Assembly: GCA_000403335.2 (NCBI GenBank)
Contig: KE159629.1
Coordinates: 775,854-839,853 of the forward strand
Origin: Lachnospiraceae bacterium MD335
GTDB lineage: Bacteria; Bacillota; Clostridia; Lachnospirales; Lachnospiraceae
Direction of reading: 5' to 3'
Length of the DNA stretch: 64,000 bases
Shown: piece by piece, positions 1 to 7,824 of the stretch
Numbering within the stretch: position 1 is the stretch's first letter
Layout of the letters: every line of letters starts with the position of its first letter
Program-made: the position numbers and the translations under genes
The notes under the pieces: model-generated
What the model was told of the DNA's origin: nothing
Databases searched by the model: none
What the model saw: the letters and a program-made list of their open reading frames with translations, nothing else

Positions 1-65
1 CCGGCAGATAACAAAATCCAAACCCCGGCACAAAGCACTATGAAAAAAGAAAATGACTAAAACAG

Positions 66-94
66 TTGAAAAAAGAAACGGTTTCTACTATAAT
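66..94 (+). promoter_or_regulatory. sigma-A type promoter of the DHH phosphoesterase gene
   Basis: The -35 box TTGAAA (66-71) and a perfect -10 box TATAAT (89-94) are separated by 17 bases. A 13-base inverted repeat, AGAAAC-G-GTTTCT (74-86), fills most of the spacer, where a bound repressor would block RNA polymerase. The leader to the start codon is about 100 bases. The promoter is a strong match; the operator role is inferred. Confidence 0.8.
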
Positions 95-139
95 ATACCT
101 AGTAAAATTTTGCTTGATTAAGAGCATTGATGATACAGG

Positions 140-180
140 AAGAAAATATTCTGCTCACTGTGAGCAGCTCGCATTTTCTT
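140..180 (+). promoter_or_regulatory. leader hairpin before the DHH phosphoesterase gene
   Basis: A perfect 8-base inverted repeat with a one-base centre (CTGCTCAC-T-GTGAGCAG, 151-167) is flanked by a second pair of arms (AAGAAAAT 140-147, ATTTTCTT 173-180). Together they form a long interrupted stem ending just before the ribosome binding site. It could be an RNA element or a DNA operator. There is no run of T long enough to call a terminator. Confidence 0.5.
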
Positions 181-200
181 CGAAAACAAGGAGGATTGAC

Positions 201-1121
201 ATGAGATTAATAACACGTTCTGATTTTGACGGTCTTGCCTGCGGAGCGCTTTTGAAAGAGGCAGGTATTATCGACTGTTGGAAATTTGCACATCCAAAGG
301 ATTTACAGGATGGGCTTGTGGAGGTTACGCAAGATGACTGCCTTGCAAACGTTCCCTTTGTCGAGGGCTGCGGTCTTTGGTTTGACCATCACTCAAGCGA
401 GCATGAGCGTCTCCAGTTGGAGGGAAAATATAAAGGAGAGAGCCGGATTACGCCTTCCTGCGCGCGCATTATTTACGAATATTACGGCGGAAAGGAAAAG
501 TTCCCCCAGTTTGACGATATGATGGAGGCAGTCGACAAGGTGGATTCGGGAAACCTTACAATCGACGAAATCCAAAATCCCAAGGGCTGGATTTTGGTCG
601 GATTCCTGATGGACCCTAGAACGGGACTTGGTCGGTGGAGAAACTTTACCATATCAAACTATCAGTTAATGGAAAAATTAATCGACGCCTGCCGCACCAT
701 GACGACGGACGAGATTTTAAACCTTCCGGACGTCAAGGAACGTATCGAAGTTTACTTTGAGCAGAACGAAAAGTTTATGGAAATGGTGAAAAAATATACG
801 CGCGTGGACGGCAACCTGATTATCTCTGATTTAAGAGGCGTGGACCCGATTTACTCCGGAAACCGTTTCCTGATTTACAGTATGTATCCCGAACAGAATA
901 TCTCCGCATGGATTGTCAGCGGACGCGGCGGCGCGGGCTGCTCAGCGGCATGCGGCTACAGCGTGCTTAACAAAACCTCCAATGTAGATGTCGGAAGCCT
1001 GATGTTAAAGTACGGCGGCGGCGGACACAAAAAAGTCGGCACCTGCCAGTTCAGTGACGAAAACATGGATACGCAGCTGCCAAAGCTGCTTGCAGAGCTG
1101 GCACAGCTGGCAAACGCTTAA
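201..1121 (+). CDS. DHH-family phosphoesterase, exopolyphosphatase-like
   Basis: A 306-residue cytoplasmic protein of the DHH/DHHA1 phosphoesterase superfamily, whose members hydrolyse phosphodiesters or polyphosphate using bound metal. The N-terminus has the metal-binding SDFDGLACG motif, then FDHH (the DHH signature near residue 65). The C-terminus has the glycine-rich GGGGHKKVGTC motif of DHHA1. An open frame extends upstream to 66, but that would start inside the promoter. AAGGAGG lies directly before the ATG at 201, so that start was chosen. The gene is a single unit with its own promoter, leader hairpin and terminator. Substrate cannot be read from sequence: polyphosphate, nanoRNA or cyclic dinucleotide products are all possible. 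Confidence 0.85.
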   Translation: MRLITRSDFDGLACGALLKEAGIIDCWKFAHPKDLQDGLVEVTQDDCLANVPFVEGCGLWFDHHSSEHERLQLEGKYKGESRITPSCARIIYEYYGGKEKFPQFDDMMEAVDKVDSGNLTIDEIQNPKGWILVGFLMDPRTGLGRWRNFTISNYQLMEKLIDACRTMTTDEILNLPDVKERIEVYFEQNEKFMEMVKKYTRVDGNLIISDLRGVDPIYSGNRFLIYSMYPEQNISAWIVSGRGGAGCSAACGYSVLNKTSNVDVGSLMLKYGGGGHKKVGTCQFSDENMDTQLPKLLAELAQLANA

Positions 1122-1142
1122 AATTTATTGTACAGATATAGT

Positions 1143-1187
1143 AAAAGCTGCACAGTCAACGTAAAAACTGACCGTGCAGCTTTTTTA
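1143..1187 (+). terminator. terminator of the DHH phosphoesterase gene
   Basis: An 11-base stem (AAAAGCTGCAC at 1143-1153 with GTGCAGCTTTT at 1174-1184) runs into six T. It starts 22 bases after the stop codon. Confidence 0.85.
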
Positions 1188-1293
1188 TGCACACGGGCAC
1201 CCAAAGGAAATATGTCATCAAACCGATAAATCGGTTCGCTGACGGGCGCCCGGCGCGACGAGTAGGGGAAGATGAATCTTCTCTACTCGATTA
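1187..1293 (+). repeat. dispersed two-stem-loop repeat, copy 1
   Basis: The element starts at the end of the preceding terminator's T run. It holds a small stem-loop (AACCGA-TAAA-TCGGTT, 1221-1236) and a longer one (CGAGTAG 1259-1265 plus GAAGAT, pairing with ATCTTC and CTACTCG 1283-1289). A related element lies at 26554-26645 on the other strand, with the same order of parts and the same position behind a terminator. Confidence 0.5.
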
Positions 1294-1313
1294 CCCACAC
1301 CACGATTAACCGT

Positions 1314-3137
1314 CTATCCAAGCGTCAGATTAAGATAACCGTCATCACACACCCACGCCGTCATCTCCTGCGTGCGCAGTATCATACCGCCCTCATTTTT
1401 TTCATATGCCTGGCTGGTGTGGGTGTCACGCATAAGCATCGGCAAAATTTCCGATAGTTCCTCCTCGTCCAACGTCGTTTCTACAACCTGCAATGCTTTC
1501 ACGCCGGATTTTTGGGGACAGACACGGTACATCAGCACCCCCTGTGCACCACTGCGCCTATCGGTCAGCTTTAACGCCGCGCCGCCGCAAAATACATTTT
1601 CTTTCATTGCATAGCGGATTGCTTCCTCATCCCACTCCACGTAACCCTCAGCGTCAAAATAGCGGTCGCGGATTTCCTTGTATTCCTTGGCAGACACCTC
1701 GGAAACCTCCCAATTTCCCAATTCCGCCATGCGGATTTGACCGGTGTTTTCTGACACGAATGTCATATCCTCCGCTACCTCGTACGCCGCATTTTCTGAC
1801 ATGCGTGTCACTTTTTCCGTGCAGGGATTATAAATCCAACACGGACTCTGCTTAAAGACTTCGTCAAATCCAAGCCGTTCATAGTACCGCTGCAAACCCT
1901 CGTCGGCAGGCTGCAGAATAAGCGGCTCGCCGTACTTTGCAAAAGCATGTCCAATCAGCTTTGACGCATAACCCCTTCCCCGGTATTGGGGCAGCGTCGC
2001 AACGGCATACACATACCTTGCAGCATGTTTTTCGCCGTCTATCGTAATCGTAACGGGCAGCAGGCTCAGCATGGAAACCGGTCTGCCGTCGGCGTGAATA
2101 ACAAGCATATTTTCCGTTTCAAAACGGTTCGACAAATACAAATCAATGTACGCCCTGTCGTCCCCGAAACACACCTGCCAAATATGTTCAATCGCATCTT
2201 TGTCCGTTTCGTTCGCAAAGACGACACTGCTCTCCACCACCCTGTACTTTTTCAAAATCAACTCCGGATAATACGAAAGCTTTGCCTTGCGCAGTCCCAA
2301 ATCTCCCGTATCCTCCTCACGGTTTACATAAGTAAATCCTGTGCCTTCATGTAAGATAAACTGCTGATTAATCATCGGATAGGCGCCCTGCAAATCCGGA
2401 TACGCTTTTTCAAAATGCACGACAAGCGTGTCCGCATTCAGCCGCTCCCCAATGGTAAACGCCACAATTTCATCCGCCTTATACAGCACGCCTCCCACAA
2501 AGCCAAGCGCCTCAAAATGATCCAACGCTTCGTCAAGCACGTTCAACTCTTCCTCCATACTGTCATTCCACTTATCGGCGCGCATACGCTCCCACTTTTT
2601 GGACATTTCACGGCAGCCCTCAATGTTTGCCGCACTCATCGGCTCATAACGCCAGTCCTGTGCGTCCATAAAACGCGCAATGTGATTTCGCTTTCCGTGG
2701 AGCTTTTTGCCGCGCAGGCTTGCAAGCTTTTCCACCGTATAAATATAGTCAAAGTCGCCTCTGTCGGCATCAATTTCAAATTCCCCCCGAAACCATTCGA
2801 TTAAATGTGTTCTGTCCGCCTCCAAAACAGGATACATTTGGAGCGCCTGTCCGTCCTGCCTGCAAAGCGCCCGCATTGTTTCCAGCGCCGCCCGTTTGTC
2901 TCCGTTTCCAAAAGGAAACGAATAGCTGTACTGCCCTTTTTTCCTCTTATCCCTGTATCGGATAACACCGCATCCGAACAGCTCTCCCACCTGTACGTCA
3001 TATGCTTTTGCATAAATAAAGTTGTTGGCAAAGCTGTACTCGCACGACGCATGATTGCTCTCTTTCAATTTCTCATTCACCCATTCCCTGTCCGAAATTT
3101 GAATCGGATGAAAATTCTGTTCCATCTTTTCCGTCAT
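1314..3137 (-). CDS. DUF2156 domain and GNAT acetyltransferase fusion protein
   Basis: A 607-residue protein with two acyltransferase-type domains. Residues about 1-305 resemble DUF2156, the fold of the catalytic part of phosphatidylglycerol lysyltransferase (FemX/GNAT-like). Residues about 308-440 form a GNAT N-acetyltransferase domain with the acetyl-CoA loop in LPQYRGRGYASKLI and the GLQRYYERLGF end strand. The remaining 165 residues resemble nothing I recognise. There is no signal peptide or membrane segment, so this is not a whole MprF. The start has AAGGAG about 13 bases upstream, which is rather far; an internal ATG at codon 5 is an alternative. It is transcribed alone. The substrate, possibly an aminoacyl or peptidoglycan group, is unknown. 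Confidence 0.75.
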   Translation of the reverse strand: MTEKMEQNFHPIQISDREWVNEKLKESNHASCEYSFANNFIYAKAYDVQVGELFGCGVIRYRDKRKKGQYSYSFPFGNGDKRAALETMRALCRQDGQALQMYPVLEADRTHLIEWFRGEFEIDADRGDFDYIYTVEKLASLRGKKLHGKRNHIARFMDAQDWRYEPMSAANIEGCREMSKKWERMRADKWNDSMEEELNVLDEALDHFEALGFVGGVLYKADEIVAFTIGERLNADTLVVHFEKAYPDLQGAYPMINQQFILHEGTGFTYVNREEDTGDLGLRKAKLSYYPELILKKYRVVESSVVFANETDKDAIEHIWQVCFGDDRAYIDLYLSNRFETENMLVIHADGRPVSMLSLLPVTITIDGEKHAARYVYAVATLPQYRGRGYASKLIGHAFAKYGEPLILQPADEGLQRYYERLGFDEVFKQSPCWIYNPCTEKVTRMSENAAYEVAEDMTFVSENTGQIRMAELGNWEVSEVSAKEYKEIRDRYFDAEGYVEWDEEAIRYAMKENVFCGGAALKLTDRRSGAQGVLMYRVCPQKSGVKALQVVETTLDEEELSEILPMLMRDTHTSQAYEKNEGGMILRTQEMTAWVCDDGYLNLTLG

Positions 3138-3244
3138 ATTGATAACGATACTCCTTCCATAACCCGCGCGTTTGGGATTAACTGTTGTCTGTTTTTTAGT
3201 ATTTCCTGCCGTTTTTATTTATAATCCATTTTCCATCATGCGCC

Positions 3245-3283
3245 AAAAAAAGGCAGATGATGCGTTTTCACCTGCCCTTTTCC
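3245..3283 (-). terminator. terminator behind the PspA-family gene
   Basis: On the minus strand an imperfect stem built from AAGGGCAGGTGA and TCATCTGCCTT is followed by seven T. It sits 10 to 48 bases behind the pspA-like stop codon. Confidence 0.75.
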
Positions 3284-3292
3284 CGCAAAATT

Positions 3293-3976
3293 TTAAATTC
3301 CAAGCTTTTCCTTTAACGCCGCAAGCTCATTGTCCACCGACACGTCGCCCGCACTGCCCGCATATTTGTCCGTCAGGCTCTCGACACTGATGTTCTGCGC
3401 GTCAAGCTCTGCCGCCGCGCTCGCCTCGGCAAGCATACGCTCGGCTTTCTGCTCATATTTATTGAATGCATCTTCACTGACAGCGCTGTTTGCCTTTGCA
3501 GCCGTATTGGTAATCTGCTCCTGCGCCCTTGCCAGTGAAATTTTTGCCTTTGCGGCGTCTTTCCTCTGCTCAAGCTCCTCGATATTGCGCACAAGCTTAT
3601 TATAGCCTTCCTGCATCATCTGCGCATTTTTACGGCAGACAGCTAAATTCTGCGCAAGGCTCTCACGCGTTGTTTCGAGACTCTGCTTTGCCGAAATCAA
3701 AGCACGCGCATCATCTTCATTTCCTGCTTTTAAAGCGTTCTCCGCCGCCTGCTGCTTTCTTGCAATGCTCGCGTCACAGTCAGAAAGCTTTTTCTCGGCA
3801 AGCTTAACGTCTGCCATCACTGCCGCCGTATCTTTTTTGACATCTGCCAAATCCCGCTTATAATCAATCAAAAGCTGATCAATCATTTTTGCCGGATCTT
3901 CGCATTTGTCCAAAATTGCGTTGATGTTTGCCTCCAAAATTTTCGGTATTCTGCCTAATGTGTCCATAAGTCCCAT
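3293..3976 (-). CDS. PspA/IM30 family protein
   Basis: A 227-residue, almost wholly helical coiled-coil protein of the PspA/IM30/Vipp1 family (ESCRT-III-like). These coat the inner face of the membrane under envelope stress. The family start is visible: an amphipathic N-terminal helix (MGLMDTLGRI), then DPAKMIDQLL. Long alanine, glutamate and lysine-rich helices follow to residue 200, and the end is ALKEKLGI. It follows a membrane protein gene with only 26 bases between, so the two are likely cotranscribed. That protein may be its membrane partner, as LiaI/LiaF-type proteins are in Bacillus. No own promoter is apparent in the gap. Confidence 0.9.
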   Translation of the reverse strand: MGLMDTLGRIPKILEANINAILDKCEDPAKMIDQLLIDYKRDLADVKKDTAAVMADVKLAEKKLSDCDASIARKQQAAENALKAGNEDDARALISAKQSLETTRESLAQNLAVCRKNAQMMQEGYNKLVRNIEELEQRKDAAKAKISLARAQEQITNTAAKANSAVSEDAFNKYEQKAERMLAEASAAAELDAQNISVESLTDKYAGSAGDVSVDNELAALKEKLGI

Positions 3977-4002
3977 ATCGTAGTCCCTGCCTTTCCTTTT
4001 AT

Positions 4003-5001
4003 TCAGTCTTTCTTTAAATATTTGTCTTCCAAATTGTCCGCCGCAATATCACCGACAGGAGTGTTTAAAATCCGTGCGTCCTCTTCCGCCTTTTCTTTTG
4101 CGCGCTTATGTCTCATTTTTATCACGGATACGACTGCAACAGCAACAACAATCACGACAGCCAGTATGATGCCCCACACCATGACGTCTGTTTTCGTCGC
4201 CGATACACGCATAATCGCTTTTGCCGTATTGTTGAACGCGCTGATAAACACATCGTCCGTATCCATATACGACGTCCAGTACCGGTCCAAATAGTTCCAA
4301 AAGATTTCCACTGCCTCCGCGTCCATCACCGAGGACGTCTCAAATCCGTTCGCGTACGCCATATAGCCTACATCGTTGTCCGTGTCCTTCTCGGCAAAAT
4401 AGACATAAAGAAAGATATTTTCCGTGTCAAAATTCGCATCATAGTAATCCAATGCCCACTGTTCTTTTTGGTCTTTCGTCTTTAACGCCGCGTCATATGC
4501 CTTTAAAATGATAAATGGCTGAACGCCTGTTTCTTCCCAAAACGATTTTAACTCAGCCGCCGTCTTTGCCGGATTTTGAAACCAGCCAATCTCATCAATG
4601 ATACAGTCATTCATATAAGCTTTTCCTGTATCAAGCTTTTCCCTTACAATGGTACTTTTGACAGAATTGTAACTGCCGTCCCCAAAACCGCGAAACGCCC
4701 CCATAACCACAGCCATAATCAAAATCCAAACCATAACTACAATTATCATTACCGCATATGTGCCGATGCCTGCTCCTACGTAATAACCGCCCCCATAGCC
4801 GTAATGTCTGTATCTTCTCGACATTCTGTATCTTGGCGGCGTATATCCGCCGCTTCCCATTCTGTTACTGCTGCTCATTCTGCTGCCGCTTCCCGCACGG
4901 CTGCGGCTGCCGCCAATCTGATGTCCGCCTCCCGACCTGCCAAAGCTGTGTCCGCCTCCCGAAGACCGGTGTCCGCCGCCTCCGGCTCCTGCTCTGCCCA
5001 T
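4003..5001 (-). CDS. glycine-rich two-pass membrane protein, possibly TPM-like, paired with PspA
   Basis: A 332-residue membrane protein. The first 60 residues are rich in glycine, serine, histidine and arginine (MGRAGAGGGGHRSSGGG). A transmembrane helix follows near residue 85 (VMIIVVMVWILIMAVVMGAF), then an extracytoplasmic domain of about 165 residues, a second helix (VWGIILAVVIVVAVAVVSVI) and a short charged tail. The middle domain looks like the TPM_phosphatase fold (LDTGKAYMNDC, FLYVYFAEKD), but I could not confirm it. The frame is open to 5271, but GAAAGGAG and AGGG lie just before the ATG at 5001 and the upstream codons look non-coding. It leads a two-gene operon with the PspA-like gene. 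Function is inferred only: envelope stress sensing or anchoring. Confidence 0.7.
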   Translation of the reverse strand: MGRAGAGGGGHRSSGGGHSFGRSGGGHQIGGSRSRAGSGSRMSSSNRMGSGGYTPPRYRMSRRYRHYGYGGGYYVGAGIGTYAVMIIVVMVWILIMAVVMGAFRGFGDGSYNSVKSTIVREKLDTGKAYMNDCIIDEIGWFQNPAKTAAELKSFWEETGVQPFIILKAYDAALKTKDQKEQWALDYYDANFDTENIFLYVYFAEKDTDNDVGYMAYANGFETSSVMDAEAVEIFWNYLDRYWTSYMDTDDVFISAFNNTAKAIMRVSATKTDVMVWGIILAVVIVVAVAVVSVIKMRHKRAKEKAEEDARILNTPVGDIAADNLEDKYLKKD

Positions 5002-5271
5002 ACTAATTTCCCTGCTCCTTTCAACGTCCGCGCTGTTTTTGCACATTCTGCAACTGCCGCATTTCCTTTTCAGTTTATCGGGTATTGTTTCGTTTGTCAA
5101 TAACAATGTCGTTACTGTTTCCTCTGCTTTGATACCCATACCCTGTCCATATCCGACACAATTCCATCTCACACAAATATTGACAACAGCGCATAAAACG
5201 CCTACAATAAAAAGCGAATATATTTTCGATAATACATTTTCAAAATCAAGAACAAAATGAGGTATCAGCAC

Positions 5272-6591
5272 ATGGCACAGTTAAGCCTTTTTGATAACGA
5301 CAACACGACAACTGCCCCGCTCGCAAGCCGTCTGCGACCGGAAACCTTGGAAGAATATGTCGGGCAGAGCCATCTGCTTGACAAAGGGAAAATCCTGCGG
5401 CAGTTAATCGACAAAGACCAAATCTCCTCCATGATTTTCTGGGGACCGCCCGGCGTGGGCAAAACAACGCTCGCGCGGATTATCGCGGGGCGCACCAACG
5501 CTGCCTTTGTCGAATTCAGCGCCGTTTCAAGCGGCATTAAGGAAATTAAGGAAGTTATGGAACAGGCGGAGCAAAACCGCCATTTAGGCGTGCGCACGCT
5601 TTTGTTTGCCGACGAAATCCACCGCTTTAACAAGGCGCAGCAGGACGCATTCCTGCCCTATGTCGAAAAAGGCAGCATTATCCTGATTGGCGCGACAACG
5701 GAAAATCCGTCCTTTGAAATTAATTCCGCTTTATTGTCACGCTGCAAGGTGTTTGTCTTAAAATCGCTTGACGAAACGGACTTGACGCGCCTGCTCTCCC
5801 ATGCCCTGAAAAGTCCGAAAGGGTTTGGGACGACAAGCATTGCCATGGAAGAAACACATCTTCACGCCATCGCCCGCTTTGCAAACGGCGACGCCCGCAC
5901 TGCCCTCAATACATTGGAAATGGCGGTGCTGAACGGCGAAATTGATGACAGCGGAACCATTCATGTGGACAACGAAGTGCTCGCGCAGTGCATGAACAGG
6001 CGTTCTTTGCTCTATGATAAAAACGGCGAGGAGCATTATAATTTAATATCCGCCCTTCACAAATCGATGCGCAACAGCGACCCCGACGCGGCGGTCTACT
6101 GGTTATGCCGTATGTTGGACGGCGGCGAGGAGCCGCTCTATATCGCAAGAAGGCTGGTTCGTTTTGCCAGTGAAGATGTCGGTATCGCGGACTCGCAGGC
6201 GTTACAGGTGGCAGTTGCCGCCTATCAGGCATGTCATTTTTTAGGTATGCCTGAATGCGATGTGCATTTGACACATGCTGTCGTTTATCTGTCGATGGCG
6301 CCAAAGTCCAATGCGCTTTATATGGCGTGTGAGCACGCAAAGGAGGACGTGCGTACGCTGCCTGCAGAGCCTGTGCCGCTTCAAATCTGCAATGCGCCGA
6401 CAGCGTTAATGAAGGAACTTGATTATGGAAAAGGGTATGTTTACGCGCATGAAACGCAGGAAAAGCTTTCCAAAATGAAATGCCTTCCTGACAGTCTTGC
6501 AGACAAACGCTACTATCTGCCGACCGAGGAAGGCAAGGAAAAGGCGGTGAAGGAACGGCTGGAGGAAATTCTTGCGTGGAAGAACGGGTGA
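5272..6591 (+). CDS. rarA: replication-associated recombination protein RarA (MgsA), AAA+ ATPase
   Basis: A 439-residue AAA+ ATPase related to the clamp-loader subunits and RuvB. RarA acts at stalled replication forks. Walker A is GPPGVGKTT (residues about 58-66), Walker B is LLFADEIHRF, and sensor 1 is GATTEN followed by SALLSRC. The C-terminal half has the RarA-typical MRNSDPDAAVYWL and the long MgsA C-terminal helices. The frame opens at 5257, but the second ATG (5272) gives the family N-terminus MAQLSLF and has TGAGGT 8 bases before it. It is divergent from the membrane protein gene, with a 270-base gap holding both promoters. Confidence 0.93.
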   Translation: MAQLSLFDNDNTTTAPLASRLRPETLEEYVGQSHLLDKGKILRQLIDKDQISSMIFWGPPGVGKTTLARIIAGRTNAAFVEFSAVSSGIKEIKEVMEQAEQNRHLGVRTLLFADEIHRFNKAQQDAFLPYVEKGSIILIGATTENPSFEINSALLSRCKVFVLKSLDETDLTRLLSHALKSPKGFGTTSIAMEETHLHAIARFANGDARTALNTLEMAVLNGEIDDSGTIHVDNEVLAQCMNRRSLLYDKNGEEHYNLISALHKSMRNSDPDAAVYWLCRMLDGGEEPLYIARRLVRFASEDVGIADSQALQVAVAAYQACHFLGMPECDVHLTHAVVYLSMAPKSNALYMACEHAKEDVRTLPAEPVPLQICNAPTALMKELDYGKGYVYAHETQEKLSKMKCLPDSLADKRYYLPTEEGKEKAVKERLEEILAWKNG

Positions 6592-6594
6592 GCG

Positions 6595-7788
6595 TCAGGA
6601 TAAAAAGCAGTTTTGATAAGAAGTTTTCACAAAATCATAGTCAAACGCTTTTCTTGCCTGCGCAAACAGGCTGCCAAAACGGTCTGCCTTTGCCTCCATA
6701 TAGGCGCTGACCGCCAGTGCAGCCGTCTGCCCGTTTTTGTCCGTTTCAAGCTCAGAAAGCGCAATTGACACTGTATGGATGCCGCTTTTGTCAAGCAGGG
6801 CATAATAACACCACCATTGTAGGTATGCCCCCATATTCCCCAATGTCGTTGCCTGTTTCTCATTGTCAATGTGCTCTGATGTATCCTGTAAGTCCTCTTC
6901 CAAGCCCTCAAAATCATTTGCGGCAATGCATAGCAGCTTTTTAAAAGAGTCAGTACGGGAACTGTCTCGATTTTCATGAGACAGTCCGCTCCAATATTTT
7001 TCAAAAAAGTAGTCGAACAGATCCTTTTTCCCACTCCATACACATTCGCTCAATACTCTCACATACATTCGTGCCGGTTCAGCGTTCTGACAATATTGAT
7101 ACCAGCTTAAATACTTCTTTGGAACATTTTTGTGAATCAGGTCAAGCATCAGTGTCTCAGCCTGTTTGACATTTCCAAGCAACAGGAAATGGTCCAAATA
7201 AAATCTATGCTCGCACACATAACACCCCCTAATCTCACGCTCATGGTTTTTGAACCTGCGCGCTGCGTCCTTTGCCCGCTCCTTATCATGGTATAAAATC
7301 CCCATTTTCATCTCAGCATTGTAATAGCAATACCGTTCTCCATATTTATGCGTGACATCCTCATATTTTCGCATAAACATATCCATTTTCGCATCATCAA
7401 TCTCACAGCATTGAAAATATACATAAAAAATATATTGACAAATCCACACATTCGTATACGCCATAGTTGTTTTCGAATAGTTTGGAAGCATCTTGTCCAT
7501 ATAAAGTGCGCTGTCTTTATAATACACTTCCGCGTATTTGATAATTTCTTTATAATTATAATTGCTAGGGCGCTCATCCAAGTACATCAGATTCACTATG
7601 GCGTGAAAATAGATTGACCATTCGTTCTCCTGCTTGGAGACTTTTATAATTCTCTTTAACATTGTTGATAATGTCTTATAATTTTTATCATATTCATCAT
7701 AGCTGCCGCGCGTCAAATTTTGCACGCTGCGCAGCAAATTCGCAAGCTCCGGTGTAAAAGTATTCGGATTACTGCCATTAAAAAACAT
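6595..7788 (-). CDS. uncharacterised helical protein encoded behind an Hsp90-family gene
   Basis: A 397-residue protein that I do not recognise. It is predicted mainly alpha-helical, with repeated aromatic-rich helices of 30-40 residues that suggest a TPR-like or other helical-repeat scaffold. It is rich in tyrosine, cysteine and methionine (for example YVYFQCCEIDD and GCYVCEHRFYLDH). There is no signal peptide and no clear membrane helix. It begins 36 bases behind the Hsp90-family stop codon on the same strand and is probably cotranscribed, so a cochaperone or client role is possible. Base composition is more AT-rich than the neighbours. An AGGAGGAAT ribosome binding site is present. Its stop lies 3 bases from the convergent rarA stop. 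Confidence 0.7.
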   Translation of the reverse strand: MFFNGSNPNTFTPELANLLRSVQNLTRGSYDEYDKNYKTLSTMLKRIIKVSKQENEWSIYFHAIVNLMYLDERPSNYNYKEIIKYAEVYYKDSALYMDKMLPNYSKTTMAYTNVWICQYIFYVYFQCCEIDDAKMDMFMRKYEDVTHKYGERYCYYNAEMKMGILYHDKERAKDAARRFKNHEREIRGCYVCEHRFYLDHFLLLGNVKQAETLMLDLIHKNVPKKYLSWYQYCQNAEPARMYVRVLSECVWSGKKDLFDYFFEKYWSGLSHENRDSSRTDSFKKLLCIAANDFEGLEEDLQDTSEHIDNEKQATTLGNMGAYLQWWCYYALLDKSGIHTVSIALSELETDKNGQTAALAVSAYMEAKADRFGSLFAQARKAFDYDFVKTSYQNCFLS

Positions 7789-7824
7789 TATATTAATATT
7801 CCTCCTGTCCCATTTATCCTTTGA

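Noticed and set aside
74-86. LacI-type regulator site in the first promoter
   Set aside because: The palindrome resembles a LacI half-site pair but no LacI gene is near, and its sequence differs from the boxes near 44 kb. Kept only as an unassigned operator-like repeat.
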